This document shows, piece after piece, positions 50,924 through 60,266 of a stretch of 64,000 nt of DNA (positions within the stretch are counted from its first letter, which is position 1; each line of letters begins with the position of its first letter). Source of the DNA: Spirochaetota bacterium (lineage in GTDB: Bacteria > Spirochaetota > Spirochaetia > Treponematales > Treponemataceae); NCBI GenBank assembly GCA_023393015.1, contig JAEWMY010000006.1, positions 1-64,000 of the forward strand, read 5' to 3'. The notes under the pieces were generated by a model, which ran no database searches, was not told the DNA's origin, and saw only the letters and a list, made by a program, of their open reading frames with translations. A program made the translations under genes and the position numbers.

Positions 50924-51086
50924 TATGCTAAACAATCTTAGCATTTGATGATGGGATTCCTTTGTTCAAACTGCAACGTTATGCTACACTTACGGTATAA
51001 AAGCTGGATAATCGCTTCGACAAGGCATGGATGTGCGTTGCCAAGTGTAACAAATATCTATAGCAATTGATTTAGACAGGAAACGC

Positions 51087-51962
51087 ATGAAAGGTATAAT
51101 TCTTGCCGGAGGATCCGGAACGCGGCTTTTTCCCCTGACCAAGGCCGTATCGAAGCAGATTCTCCCCCTCTACGACAAACCCATGGTGTACTATCCCCTT
51201 TCGGTCCTGATGCTCGCGGGTATCAGGGAGGTTTTGGTTATCTCCACACCTCGGGATTTACCATCCTTTCGGGAACTTTTCGGCGACGGACACTGGCTTG
51301 GAATGCGGTTCGAGTACGCCGAACAAACCGCTCCGCGGGGGCTTGCGGACGCCTTTATCGTCGGGGAAACCTTCATAGGGACTGATTCCTGCGCCCTGGT
51401 TCTCGGGGATAACGTCTTTTACGGCAGCGGATTTTCCGGAACGCTAAGAAAGGCGCGGGCCGCGGTGGAGACGGGTGGCGGCGGCTGTATCTTCGGCTAT
51501 CCCGTGAAGGACCCTACCTCCTACGGCGTGGTGGAATTCGACGCCGAAGGCAAGGCCGTCGGGATCGAGGAAAAGCCTCAGGCGCCAAAATCCCGTTACG
51601 CCGTTCCGGGGCTGTATTTTTACGACAACGCTGTAGTCGGAATAGCGAAAAACGTGAAGCCTTCGTCGCGCGGGGAAATCGAGATAACCGCCGTCAATAA
51701 CGAGTACCTGAGAAAGGGCGACCTTCGGGTCGAGCTCTTGGGCCGGGGGATGGCGTGGCTTGATACGGGAACCTACGACGGGCTTCTCGAGGCGGCGAAT
51801 TTTATCGCGACCATCCAAAAACGGCAGGGTCTCTACGTATCCTGCGTTGAGGAAATCGCCTACATAAACGGCTGGATAGACGCCGAAGACTTGAAAAAAC
51901 TCGCGGCAGGGTACAAGACGGAATACGGCGAGTATCTAGCATACGTAGCGAAGGACGAGTGA
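51087..51962 (+). CDS. rmlA: Glucose-1-phosphate thymidylyltransferase
   Basis: This 291-residue nucleotidyltransferase begins [14 protein letters not shown] and contains [17 protein letters not shown] and E-E-K-P. It makes dTDP-glucose from dTTP and glucose-1-phosphate, the first step to dTDP-rhamnose. ACAGGAAA lies 5 nt before the ATG. Its stop overlaps the rmlC start. GC content returns to about 58% here, in contrast to the gene upstream. Confidence 0.95.
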   Translation: MKGIILAGGSGTRLFPLTKAVSKQILPLYDKPMVYYPLSVLMLAGIREVLVISTPRDLPSFRELFGDGHWLGMRFEYAEQTAPRGLADAFIVGETFIGTDSCALVLGDNVFYGSGFSGTLRKARAAVETGGGGCIFGYPVKDPTSYGVVEFDAEGKAVGIEEKPQAPKSRYAVPGLYFYDNAVVGIAKNVKPSSRGEIEITAVNNEYLRKGDLRVELLGRGMAWLDTGTYDGLLEAANFIATIQKRQGLYVSCVEEIAYINGWIDAEDLKKLAAGYKTEYGEYLAYVAKDE

Positions 51963-52507
51963 TGCCGTTTACCTTTACGCCGTGCCCCATAGAGGGGCTC
52001 TATGAGATCGAGCCCAAGGTCTTCGGTGACCCCCGAGGGTATTTTTTCGAGAGCTGGTCGGAGCGCGATTTTGCCGACGCGGGGTTATCGATGAAATTCG
52101 TGCAGGACAACCAGTCCCGTTCGACCAAAGGAGTCCTCCGGGGCCTTCACTTTCAGGTCAAGCATCCTCAAGGCAAGCTTGTTCGTTGCATCGAAGGAGA
52201 GGTCTTTGACGTCGCGGTTGACATCAGAAAGGGCTCCGCTACGTTCGGAAGGTGGCACGGTGTGATCCTTTCGGGGACGAGGCAGAATCAGTTTTACGTC
52301 CCGGAGGGCTTCGCCCATGGTTTTCTCGTTCTTTCAACCCAGGCGACCTTTGCCTACAAATGCACTGACTTTTACCATCCTGAGGATGAGGGAGGGCTTA
52401 TGTGGAATGATGTAGGCGTCGGCATACAGTGGCCTGACATCGGTATGCCGCCCATCTTGTCGGATAAGGATACAAAGCATCCGACGCTCGAAGGTCTGCC
52501 ATCATGA
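51962..52507 (+). CDS. rmlC: dTDP-4-dehydrorhamnose 3,5-epimerase
   Basis: This 181-residue cupin begins [13 protein letters not shown]. It carries D-P-R-G-Y-F-F-E, Q-D-N-Q-S-R-S, V-L-R-G-L-H-F-Q (active-site His), D-V-A-V-D-I-R and P-E-G-F-A-H-G-F. It epimerises C3 and C5 of dTDP-4-keto-6-deoxyglucose. The ATG shares a base with the rmlA stop (TGATG); a GTG one codon earlier is also possible. Confidence 0.95.
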   Translation: MPFTFTPCPIEGLYEIEPKVFGDPRGYFFESWSERDFADAGLSMKFVQDNQSRSTKGVLRGLHFQVKHPQGKLVRCIEGEVFDVAVDIRKGSATFGRWHGVILSGTRQNQFYVPEGFAHGFLVLSTQATFAYKCTDFYHPEDEGGLMWNDVGVGIQWPDIGMPPILSDKDTKHPTLEGLPS

Positions 52508-53382
52508 TCTGGCTGATTGGCAATAAGGGCATGCTTGGCACGGAACTGCGTCTTCTTCTCGAGGGCAGGGGTCTCGACTATGTCGGCACCGACAGCGAGG
52601 TAGACATCGCTTCGCCTCGCGACCTTGAAAGTTTCGCAAGCGCACAGTCGGAGAAAATCGACTGGATCGTCAACTGCGCGGCATACACCAACGTTGACAA
52701 GGCGGAGGACGAGACCGAACCGGCGCGAAAGATCAACGCGGACGGTCCGAGAAATATCGGAAGACTTGCCCACAAGATCGGGTCCAAGGTTTTGCATGTT
52801 TCCACCGACTATGTCTTTGACGGAAACGGAACGAGGCCTTGGCGCGAAGGTGATCCCGCCAATCCCATCGGCGTTTACGGGCTTACGAAAAGAGACGGCG
52901 AGCGGGCCCTTCTTGAGGAGAATAAACCGTCTTATATAGTACGCACCGCCTGGCTGTACGGGAAGCACGGGAAGAACTTCGTGTCTACCATGCTCCGCCT
53001 CATGAAGGAGAAGTCCGAAATCGGGGTAGTATCAGATCAGCGCGGCACGCCGACTTGGGCGCGGGATCTCGCGGAAGCGTTGATCGCGATCATAACGACT
53101 CCGGAAGTTCCCTTCGGCATCTATCACTGCACCGGGGGCGGAGAGACTACTTGGCACGCCTTCGCGATGGAAATCCATCGGCTTGGAAGGGAGCTTGGAC
53201 TGCTGGGAAAGGACTGCGCTATCAAACCCCTATCCACGGATGAGTACCCCGCAAAGGTACGTCGGCCTTCCTATTCCGTTCTCGACACGGGAAAGATACA
53301 AAGGGCCCTGCATATCGAGATCCCTGATTGGAAAAAAAGCCTTGCGGCCTTTCTCGGGATCGAAGCGAGGAGCGAAAGATGA
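52504..53382 (+). CDS. rmlD: dTDP-4-dehydrorhamnose reductase
   Basis: This 292-residue short-chain reductase has a nucleotide-binding loop G-N-K-G-M-L-G, the N-C-A-A-Y-T-N-V-D-K-A-E strand, D-Y-V-F-D-G, and the catalytic Y-G-L-T-K. It makes dTDP-L-rhamnose, the last step of the pathway. It overlaps rmlC by 4 bp and rmlB by 4 bp, so translation is coupled. Confidence 0.95.
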   Translation: MIWLIGNKGMLGTELRLLLEGRGLDYVGTDSEVDIASPRDLESFASAQSEKIDWIVNCAAYTNVDKAEDETEPARKINADGPRNIGRLAHKIGSKVLHVSTDYVFDGNGTRPWREGDPANPIGVYGLTKRDGERALLEENKPSYIVRTAWLYGKHGKNFVSTMLRLMKEKSEIGVVSDQRGTPTWARDLAEALIAIITTPEVPFGIYHCTGGGETTWHAFAMEIHRLGRELGLLGKDCAIKPLSTDEYPAKVRRPSYSVLDTGKIQRALHIEIPDWKKSLAAFLGIEARSER

Positions 53383-54464
53383 GGATGCTGCAAAACATAC
53401 TTGTCACGGGCGGCGCCGGGTTTATCGGCTGCAACTTCATACACGTTCTGCTGCGGAAGACGCCGTCCTTCTCCGGAAGGATTATTTGCCTTGACGCCCT
53501 CACCTACGCGGGCAACCGCCTGAGCCTCTCGGATATCGAGACGGATTTCGGCGGAAAGAGGTTTTTTTTCGAGAAAGCCGATATTTGCGACCGCGCGCGC
53601 GTCGAGGAGATCTTCGCCGAGTACGGAATCGACACGGTGATACACTTCGCGGCCGAAAGCCATGTCGACCGCTCGATCCTGGGACCCGAGGCCTTCGTTC
53701 GCACCAACGTCATGGGAACGTTCACGTTACTCGACGTCGCGCGCGATTACTGGAAAAGGGCGGACGGTTCCATGCGCGGGGACGTATTGTTCCACCATGT
53801 CTCGACGGACGAGGTGTACGGCTCCCTCGGTGAAACCGGTTACTTCACGGAAACGACGCCCTATGACCCGCGGTCTCCCTACTCGGCGAGCAAGGCCTCG
53901 AGCGATCATTTAGTATTTGCCTACCATCATACGTATGGCCTTCCGGTAACCCTTTCAAACTGCTCGAATAACTACGGGCCGTATCATTTTCCGGAAAAGC
54001 TCATCCCCCTGATGATTTTGAACATGCTTTCCGGAAAGGCCCTTCCCGTGTACGGCGACGGAAAAAACGTGCGGGACTGGCTTTTCGTTGAGGATCACAA
54101 CACCGCCGTCTGGGCCATCGTCAGTCGCGGAACGGTCGGGGAGAAGTACAATATCGGCGGCGAAAACGAGTGGGAGAACATCAAGCTGCTCGACAAGCTT
54201 ATCGAGATAGTTGCGCGTAAGGCCGGACTCGACGACGCCAAGGTGCGATCGACAATTACGTATGTGACGGACAGGCCCGGTCACGACAGGCGTTACGCCA
54301 TTGATTGTTCAAAGATAAAAGGGGAGCTGGGATGGAAACAGTCCGTGAGTTTCGAGCAAGGGCTTGAGCGCACGGTAGACTGGTATCTATGCCATCGGGA
54401 CTGGGTGGACGCCATCGTAAGCGGGGAATACCAGAACTGGATACAATCACAATACGGAAGGTAA
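53379..54464 (+). CDS. rmlB: dTDP-glucose 4,6-dehydratase
   Basis: This 361-residue extended SDR has T-G-G-A-G-F-I-G near the N-terminus, a V-S-T-D-E-V-Y-G strand with the catalytic Asp-Glu, and Y-S-A-S-K as Tyr-Lys pair. N-Y-G-P-Y-H-F-P-E-K-L-I-P binds substrate. It turns dTDP-glucose into the 4-keto-6-deoxy form. It is placed last in an A-C-D-B order. The ATG at 53379 forms an ATGA overlap with the rmlD stop; a second ATG two codons later is possible. Confidence 0.95.
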   Translation: MRMLQNILVTGGAGFIGCNFIHVLLRKTPSFSGRIICLDALTYAGNRLSLSDIETDFGGKRFFFEKADICDRARVEEIFAEYGIDTVIHFAAESHVDRSILGPEAFVRTNVMGTFTLLDVARDYWKRADGSMRGDVLFHHVSTDEVYGSLGETGYFTETTPYDPRSPYSASKASSDHLVFAYHHTYGLPVTLSNCSNNYGPYHFPEKLIPLMILNMLSGKALPVYGDGKNVRDWLFVEDHNTAVWAIVSRGTVGEKYNIGGENEWENIKLLDKLIEIVARKAGLDDAKVRSTITYVTDRPGHDRRYAIDCSKIKGELGWKQSVSFEQGLERTVDWYLCHRDWVDAIVSGEYQNWIQSQYGR

Positions 54465-54469
54465 GGCTT

Positions 54470-55546
54470 ATGCGTGGCGTCTCGCGAATTCGGAGAGCTC
54501 TCAGACCGATATTGAAGCTTATCAATATTATGAGACGGCTTGAGCATTATATGTTAATAAAGAGCCTGAAGGCGGCCGCGATTCGGCGTTTTGAGGGCGA
54601 GCACGCCGCCTCGATTACGAGCTACGCTGACATAAACGAGATGCGCTTTAAAAGCGCTTCCGGCGTGCTTCCGGGGAATACGGAAGACATCGTGCTCAGT
54701 TTCGTTCTGTTGCAGTACAACCAATATGACGTTACGCGAATGGCCGTTGCCTCCATCTTGCGCCTCGAGACACCCTGCAACGTACATATCGTAATAGTGG
54801 ATAACGGATCGACCGCGCCCGGCAGGGATATCCTGGAAGCTGAATACGCCTCCCTGCCCGCCATTCATTTCGTCCACACCGGAGAGAACCTCGGTTTCGC
54901 GCGAGGCAACAACTTCGGGTATTCCTATGCCAAACGGACGCTTAAGTCCCATTTCATTATCGTTGCGAATAACGACGTAACCTGGCCCGATACCGCGACG
55001 ATCGTTAAGGTACTTTCATTTTATAATCTGAGTCATTATTCGATAATGGGGCCAAACATTGAGGTGAATAAAGACGGGAAGGCCGTATACCAGAATCCAA
55101 TGAGGAGGACGCTTCAAACCAAGAGAGACGCAGTCTCGGCCTTGAGGAAGTATGAGAAGTTGTTGCTTGATGTTGAGGGCGCAAGCCTCAATCCTCCCCA
55201 AGTTCTGGGCTCGCGGAAAATGGCGCGAACGGCAATCGAGGGGGAGGTGGTACTTCATGGCTCGGTCTATATACTATCACCGGCCTTCGTTTTCCATAAG
55301 AATACCCTTTTCGATGAGCGGACTTATTTCTATGGAGAGGAGGGCTTGCTAGCGGTAAGTGCCTTCGGTGAGGGGTATAAGATGGTGTATGAACCAGGGA
55401 TCCACGTGTTGCATCATACAAAAGCTTCTACAAATTTGGATAATCTTGTCGACTTCTATACCAAAAAATGTAAATGGCATACGCAATCCATTACGGCTTA
55501 TATCAACCGCATTGACGAAATATTGAATACAGGCGCACGGGGGTAA
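54470..55546 (+). CDS. Glycosyltransferase family 2 (rhamnosyltransferase-like)
   Basis: This 358-residue protein has a basic N-terminal extension of about 75 residues, then a GT-A domain. That domain contains V-I-V-D-N-G-S-T, G-E-N-L-G-F-A-R-G-N-N-F-G, V-A-N-N-D-V (the DxD-like acid) and a late Y-G-E-E-G-L. The G-x-N-x-G-F-A-x-G-N-N block is typical of rhamnosyltransferase-like GT2 enzymes. It lies 5 bp after rmlB, in line with use of dTDP-rhamnose. GGAAGGTAAGG precedes the ATG. GC content drops moderately here. Confidence 0.85.
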   Translation: MRGVSRIRRALRPILKLINIMRRLEHYMLIKSLKAAAIRRFEGEHAASITSYADINEMRFKSASGVLPGNTEDIVLSFVLLQYNQYDVTRMAVASILRLETPCNVHIVIVDNGSTAPGRDILEAEYASLPAIHFVHTGENLGFARGNNFGYSYAKRTLKSHFIIVANNDVTWPDTATIVKVLSFYNLSHYSIMGPNIEVNKDGKAVYQNPMRRTLQTKRDAVSALRKYEKLLLDVEGASLNPPQVLGSRKMARTAIEGEVVLHGSVYILSPAFVFHKNTLFDERTYFYGEEGLLAVSAFGEGYKMVYEPGIHVLHHTKASTNLDNLVDFYTKKCKWHTQSITAYINRIDEILNTGARG

Positions 55547-55550
55547 TCGT

Positions 55551-56672
55551 ATGCACGCAACGACAGTAATTCACGTCATGAACACTTCTTATGGAAAGAT
55601 GGACGAGTACGGCGCTCGCAGTCGGTACATCGCGGAGGCTTCCGGGGATAAGGTGCTGGTATTTGCCCGCGAAAGCGCCGTGCCTCCATCGGAGAAGGAA
55701 GATCGCATACAGGTGATCGTCAATCGAATTCCCGTGCCGTATCAGGCGCTTCGGTATGCCCTTGCGGTATTGGGCCTGCATTCCGCGAAGCGCCGTGCCG
55801 TCTGGCGGGGGTTTGACCGCGCGCTCTTGAGGAAACTGAAAAAGCTTGACCTCGGGAACTGCTCCATCCTGCATACCTGGGAATACATACCGGAAACGAT
55901 ACGGATGCTCAAAAAACGATATCCCGACATGCGCATCGTCAGGGATATCGTCGTTAACCGGTACCGCGAATACTGGAGCGGCGTACCCCTTCCGAACGAA
56001 GAACCCGTTACCGATCTCTTTGTCTCGCCTTCGCCTTTTTCAACGGAATGCCTGCTTTCCTGGGGAATACCGAAAACGAAGATACTGGAGGTTCCGTTCG
56101 GCGTTGACGCGTCGCTCTTCAAGCCGCGAGCCGTGGCTATCCCGGATACGCCCTTTCGCTTTTGCTTTTCGGGCGGCGTATCGAAACGGAAGGGCGTTGA
56201 TACCCTCATCGACGCGTGGAACGAACTCGCCCTCCCGGACGCGGAACTCCACCTCTACGGAAGGGTGAGAAAGGACGTGGAACGCGCCGTGCGCGAGGCC
56301 GCGCGGGTTATCTGCCACGGGCATATTTACTTGCCGGACGAATTGCCGAATAACCACGTGTTCGTGTTTCCTTCGACTCTCGAAGGATCGGCCAAATCCG
56401 TATACGAGGCCCTGGCCTCAGGCTTGCCCGTAATCACGACGCCCGAATCCGGATCCATCGTGCGTGACGGCGTCGACGGCATGCTCGTCCGCTGCGGGGA
56501 CGAGGTTCAATTGACGGAGGCGATGCATCGAGTTTATACTGACGCCGCCCTCAGGAAGCGTATGGGAGAAAGCGCGCGACGGCTGGCCGAGGGTTACACG
56601 TGGGCGCGTTATTCAGCCTCCATACTAAGCGCATACCATATGCTTCGCGCAAAAGGAACTGAAAACACATGA
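55551..56672 (+). CDS. Glycosyltransferase family 4 (GT-B fold)
   Basis: This 373-residue protein has a two-domain GT-B layout. The C-terminal half shows F-C-F-S-G-G-V-S-K-R-K-G-V-D-T-L-I, P-S-T-L-E-G-S-A-K-S-V-Y-E-A-L-A-S-G-L-P-V (the E-x7-E motif) and R-D-G-V-D-G-M-L-V. It would add a sugar from a nucleotide donor to the growing glycan at the inner face of the membrane. It lies 4 bp after the GT2 gene and overlaps the next by 4 bp. Confidence 0.88.
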   Translation: MHATTVIHVMNTSYGKMDEYGARSRYIAEASGDKVLVFARESAVPPSEKEDRIQVIVNRIPVPYQALRYALAVLGLHSAKRRAVWRGFDRALLRKLKKLDLGNCSILHTWEYIPETIRMLKKRYPDMRIVRDIVVNRYREYWSGVPLPNEEPVTDLFVSPSPFSTECLLSWGIPKTKILEVPFGVDASLFKPRAVAIPDTPFRFCFSGGVSKRKGVDTLIDAWNELALPDAELHLYGRVRKDVERAVREAARVICHGHIYLPDELPNNHVFVFPSTLEGSAKSVYEALASGLPVITTPESGSIVRDGVDGMLVRCGDEVQLTEAMHRVYTDAALRKRMGESARRLAEGYTWARYSASILSAYHMLRAKGTENT

Positions 56673-57481
56673 AGATATTCGGCATTATGGTGGTCAAGAA
56701 CGAAGCGGATATCATCGGGCCCTGCCTTGATGCCTTGAGTACCTGGATAGACAAGGTCTTCGTTCTCGATAACGGGAGCTCGGACGGTACCTGGGAGATC
56801 GTCAACGAGAAGGCGAGCGATATCGTCATGCCGTATAGGCAGGATTTCGGGCCGTTTCGGCGTTCTTTGCGCGCGGAGATATTCAACCACTATCGCGCGA
56901 TCGCGAAAGACGGTGACTGGTGGTATATCGCCGACTCCGACGAGTTCTTGGTATCCGACCCCCGTGATTTTCTGTCGCGGGTTCCGAGCCGTTATCACGT
57001 GGTTTACAAGAAATCGATAGATTACGTGTTAACAGAGTCTGATGTCAGCAATCATGAGTTTACCGGGGATTTCGAGCGGGATAAACCGAACTTCATCCAT
57101 ATCCTTCCCCGATGTTGGTCCGAACAACGATTCTTCCGATACCGGTCACGCATGAAGTGGGGCCTTCTCGATGATAAACCCGCGCACATTGGCCTTGCAT
57201 ATCCTGAAACCCTTCCTGTTCGCCACTATCAGTGTCGTTCCCCCGAGCAAATGCAAAAGAGGATCGACGTGAGGCTAAAGATACCACGCGATAAAACGGG
57301 GCGGCCGTTCAGGCATGTGACCCAAACGGGCTGGCGGGAGTTGCTCCAAACCGAAGCGTCTGTACTCGCCGATCCGGGAGAGGCCGGCTACCATGACCTG
57401 CTTCTTTCAAGAAGGATTAGGCCCTCAGTCGTAAAATACGTCTTGAAGAGAGTTCTTCATGGCCTTAGGATTCTTCCTTGA
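56669..57481 (+). CDS. Glycosyltransferase family 2
   Basis: This 270-residue GT-A protein has V-V-K-N-E-A-D-I-I, V-L-D-N-G-S-S-D-G-T, I-A-D-S-D-E-F-L (DxD) and a C-terminal basic helix. The K-N-E-x-x-I start is typical of GT2 enzymes of lipopolysaccharide core or capsule. It overlaps the GT4 gene (ATGA) and ends the polysaccharide run. The acceptor is unknown. Confidence 0.85.
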   Translation: MKIFGIMVVKNEADIIGPCLDALSTWIDKVFVLDNGSSDGTWEIVNEKASDIVMPYRQDFGPFRRSLRAEIFNHYRAIAKDGDWWYIADSDEFLVSDPRDFLSRVPSRYHVVYKKSIDYVLTESDVSNHEFTGDFERDKPNFIHILPRCWSEQRFFRYRSRMKWGLLDDKPAHIGLAYPETLPVRHYQCRSPEQMQKRIDVRLKIPRDKTGRPFRHVTQTGWRELLQTEASVLADPGEAGYHDLLLSRRIRPSVVKYVLKRVLHGLRILP

Positions 57482-57493
57482 TGCCGGCTATCC

Positions 57494-58369
57494 ATGAACA
57501 AGATAAATCGCGCAAGAATCACGATCCTCGCGGATAACGAGGCGACCCCGCCGTACCGGGCCGAACACGGATTTTCGGCCCTGATCGAGGCATGGGACGA
57601 GGACGGCGCGGATCCCCTCGTCGCGCTTTTCGACACGGGGCGCGGGGCGCTTTTCGACAACGCGGCGGCGGCGGGCGTCGACCTTTCGCGCGTCACCGAC
57701 GCGATCCTGAGCCACGGCCACTACGACCACACCGACGCCCTGCCCGAGTTTCTCGCGCGGTGCCCGAACGCGCGCGTTCACGCCTCGTCCCGCGTCGGCC
57801 GCGAGCATTACAGCCTCAGCACCGGCACCTGCCGCGCCATCGGGCTTTCGGACGCGACGCGAAAGGCCCTCTCTCTTTTGCCCGCGGGACGCTTCGCGAC
57901 CTTTACCGGGGCTACGGCCGTCGCGGACAAGAGGCTCGGACTCGTCGAGGACATCCCGCGCGTCCGTCCGCTCGAGGGCCCGAGCCCGCTCTTGTTCGCG
58001 GACGCCCTCTGTTCCGCGCCCGACGCCGTTCCCGACGAGCTCGCGCTCTGGCTCGAGACGGACAAGGGACTCGTCATTCTGACGGGATGCTGTCACGCGG
58101 GATTCATGAACACCTGCGAACACGTGCTCGATCGCGCGTCGGACGCGCGCATACGCGCCGTTGTCGGCGGCTTCCATCTCGCGGGCGTCGACGAGGAGCG
58201 TCTCGAGGCGACGGCCGCGTATATCGATGAGCGGGGAATCGGGCGCGTCGTCGCCTGTCACTGTACGGGCGAGGCGGAAACGGCGGCTCTCTCCTCACGT
58301 CTCGGCGGGACGTCGACGAAAGACGGGGTAGTGACGAAGGGCTCGGTCGGTCGGGTTATCGAATTCTAG
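57494..58369 (+). CDS. MBL-fold metallo-hydrolase
   Basis: This 291-residue protein begins M-N-K-I-N-R-A-R-I-T-I-L-A-D-N-E. It has the metal site S-H-G-H-Y-D-H-T-D, G-C-C-H-A-G-F-M-N-T-C, and V-G-G-F-H-L as the last ligand strand. This order fits the subgroup annotated as 7,8-dihydropterin-6-methyl-like phosphate synthases/MBL proteins. The role in the cell is uncertain. It starts 12 bp after the glycosyltransferase stop, but codon use is more GC-rich, so it is probably unrelated to the glycan locus. Confidence 0.82.
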   Translation: MNKINRARITILADNEATPPYRAEHGFSALIEAWDEDGADPLVALFDTGRGALFDNAAAAGVDLSRVTDAILSHGHYDHTDALPEFLARCPNARVHASSRVGREHYSLSTGTCRAIGLSDATRKALSLLPAGRFATFTGATAVADKRLGLVEDIPRVRPLEGPSPLLFADALCSAPDAVPDELALWLETDKGLVILTGCCHAGFMNTCEHVLDRASDARIRAVVGGFHLAGVDEERLEATAAYIDERGIGRVVACHCTGEAETAALSSRLGGTSTKDGVVTKGSVGRVIEF

Positions 58370-58387
58370 TCAAAGCCCACGCGCGGC

Positions 58388-59215
58388 TTACTCGAGCGCG
58401 CGCGAGAAGGCCCAGGGAAAGAGCGTCTCGTCCTCGTAGCAGGGACCGGACGTGTGATCCATCCCCGCGTATTCGCTGTATTTGAACATCGGAGAACCCG
58501 ATCGCGTAAGCGTGACGGTAGTTCTCGCATGGCCCGCGATCGAGTCCTTTTTGGTGGTTTCCTTCGCGCCCTTGTTGCACGCGTAGGCTTTTGTTTTCGC
58601 GAGCGTGTCGCGGGCGACGTTCACGCGCTCCTCGGTATCATCGAGTCCGAGGTGATACCAGATCGCGGTCTTCGAGGCGATCGCGTTACCGATGTCCGAC
58701 TGGCTTTGCCCCGCGACGCGGATGATGGCGGCGAAGTATTTTCCTTTGTTGTACATTCCGCGCGCGAGGGGGAAACTGCCCGAGCCGCCTCGCGAAAAGC
58801 CCGTGAGGTATACGCGCTTCGGGTCTATGCGGTAGCCCGCGGCGATCGCGCCGTCGATCCAGTCGGCGAGGGCCTCTCCGTCGCCCGTGCCGTCCTTTTG
58901 ATATTCCAGCACGAAGGCGGGATAGCGCTTCGCGACCTTTTCGTATTGGCCGACGCCCTCTCCCCAAAATCCCGCGACGACGAGGGGATAGCGCCGCGAG
59001 GCGTTCTCCGTTTTATCGTATCCCCAGGGTCCGGCGAAATCGAGCCCGTCGAAAGCGAATGCCTCCGGCGCCTCCGAGGCCGAGAAGGTCTCGACCGGAT
59101 TGAGCGTTTCATTGTCGTAGTTTTCCTCTCCCGCGCCCGCCGCCCCGCACCCGGCAAGAAGCGCCGCGAACGCGAGCGCGATGAGTCCCGTCATACCGGC
59201 ATGATGTCTCTTCAT
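58388..59215 (-). CDS. Lipoprotein alpha/beta hydrolase (esterase-like)
   Basis: This 275-residue protein has a lipobox L-A-G-C (Cys23). The alpha/beta-hydrolase domain contains Y-P-L-V-V-A-G-F-W-G-E-G, the nucleophile elbow G-F-S-R-G-G-S-G-S, and a late M-D-H-T-S-G-P-C that probably holds the catalytic His. It resembles esterases of the feruloyl-esterase/PHB-depolymerase type, anchored to a membrane. The start at 59215 is set by the signal peptide. Confidence 0.82.
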   Translation of the reverse strand: MKRHHAGMTGLIALAFAALLAGCGAAGAGEENYDNETLNPVETFSASEAPEAFAFDGLDFAGPWGYDKTENASRRYPLVVAGFWGEGVGQYEKVAKRYPAFVLEYQKDGTGDGEALADWIDGAIAAGYRIDPKRVYLTGFSRGGSGSFPLARGMYNKGKYFAAIIRVAGQSQSDIGNAIASKTAIWYHLGLDDTEERVNVARDTLAKTKAYACNKGAKETTKKDSIAGHARTTVTLTRSGSPMFKYSEYAGMDHTSGPCYEDETLFPWAFSRALE

Positions 59216-59406
59216 GGCGTACCTTCCCCGTCGCGCGTTTCGCGCTCCAACGAACAGGGTAGCGCATAAACGCGAGATGGCATGAAACTCCATTATTACC
59301 CATGAGGCAAAATCGAGGCAGCGGGCGCCACGATCGGCGAACGTCCCCGCGCGGAGCCCCGCTCCGTCCCGTCGCCCGCGTATGGAAGCCCTCGCAGGGG
59401 CGCGGT

Positions 59407-60252
59407 CTAGGGTTCCCTTTTCGCTTTTTTCTTCCCGGCGTATTCGGGGAAGTGTTTTTGCAGGCATTCGGGGCAGATGCCGTGGCTGAACTGGGACGAG
59501 GTGCGGCTTTCGATGTAGGACTCGATGTCGTGCCATTCGTTGCCCGCGTCGCGGATTTTCCTGCAGTACGCGCAGGTCGGCAGGAGCCGCTCGAGCTGGG
59601 ATATCCGTTTGTCGCCTTCCTCGGCGCGGATGCGGATACGGTCGATTACCATGGCGACGAAGCCGAAGGCGGCCAGAATCTGGAAGCCCGGCAAGAGACC
59701 GAAGATAAGGTCGCGGAGCGCGTCGATCCTGAGTAAGCCGTAGAGCGGGCTGTAGACGCCCCACGCCACGAGGCTCAAACCCGCGAGCCGCTTTCCGGCA
59801 AGTTCGCGTTTCGGCACGTGTATGAGTATGAGCGCGCCCGACAGGAGGAAGACGAGCCCGCGGAGCGAGCGGATGAAGATGGTCGAGAAGTCGGGGTCAT
59901 GCCTGAAGAGAATCACGGCGGGAACCCATAGCGCGACAAGCGCGACGACGATCAAGCCGTTCCGGCGCCGGTATTCGTACCCGACGAAGCGGTAGACGCC
60001 GAAGAGGAGGGCGATAAAACCGGAAAAGTGGAAGACCTCGGCGATCACGAAATAGAGACGCACGGAAACCGGGACGAGACCCGAGGCCATCATAAAGCCG
60101 GCCGCGTTCAGGAAGAACGCCGCCGACCAGCAGCGGGATCCCCGTTCCGCGCCGTGTACCTTCTTGAGAAAGCGGAATCCGAGCCCGATGCACGCGAACA
60201 CCGCGGCGTACCCGAGAAAACTGATCTTCAGCGTGCTTGCGTAGAACGGCAT
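59407..60252 (-). CDS. Seven-TM protein with C-terminal zinc-ribbon module
   Basis: This 281-residue protein has seven predicted membrane helices (to about residue 205) and a short coiled linker (E-E-G-D-K-R-I-S-Q-L-E-R-L-L-P). The tail has four cysteines in C-A-Y-C (227-230) and C-P-E-C (260-263), with R-K-I-R-D-A-G-N-E-W-H-D-I-E and F-S-H-G-I in between. This tail is a recurring module at the ends of sensor proteins in spirochaetes and other bacteria. No kinase, cyclase or HTH output is present. It starts 14 bp after the stop of the EamA gene, with which it probably shares a transcript. Confidence 0.75.
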   Translation of the reverse strand: MPFYASTLKISFLGYAAVFACIGLGFRFLKKVHGAERGSRCWSAAFFLNAAGFMMASGLVPVSVRLYFVIAEVFHFSGFIALLFGVYRFVGYEYRRRNGLIVVALVALWVPAVILFRHDPDFSTIFIRSLRGLVFLLSGALILIHVPKRELAGKRLAGLSLVAWGVYSPLYGLLRIDALRDLIFGLLPGFQILAAFGFVAMVIDRIRIRAEEGDKRISQLERLLPTCAYCRKIRDAGNEWHDIESYIESRTSSQFSHGICPECLQKHFPEYAGKKKAKREP

Positions 60253-60266
60253 CGGCTCGCCCCGGC

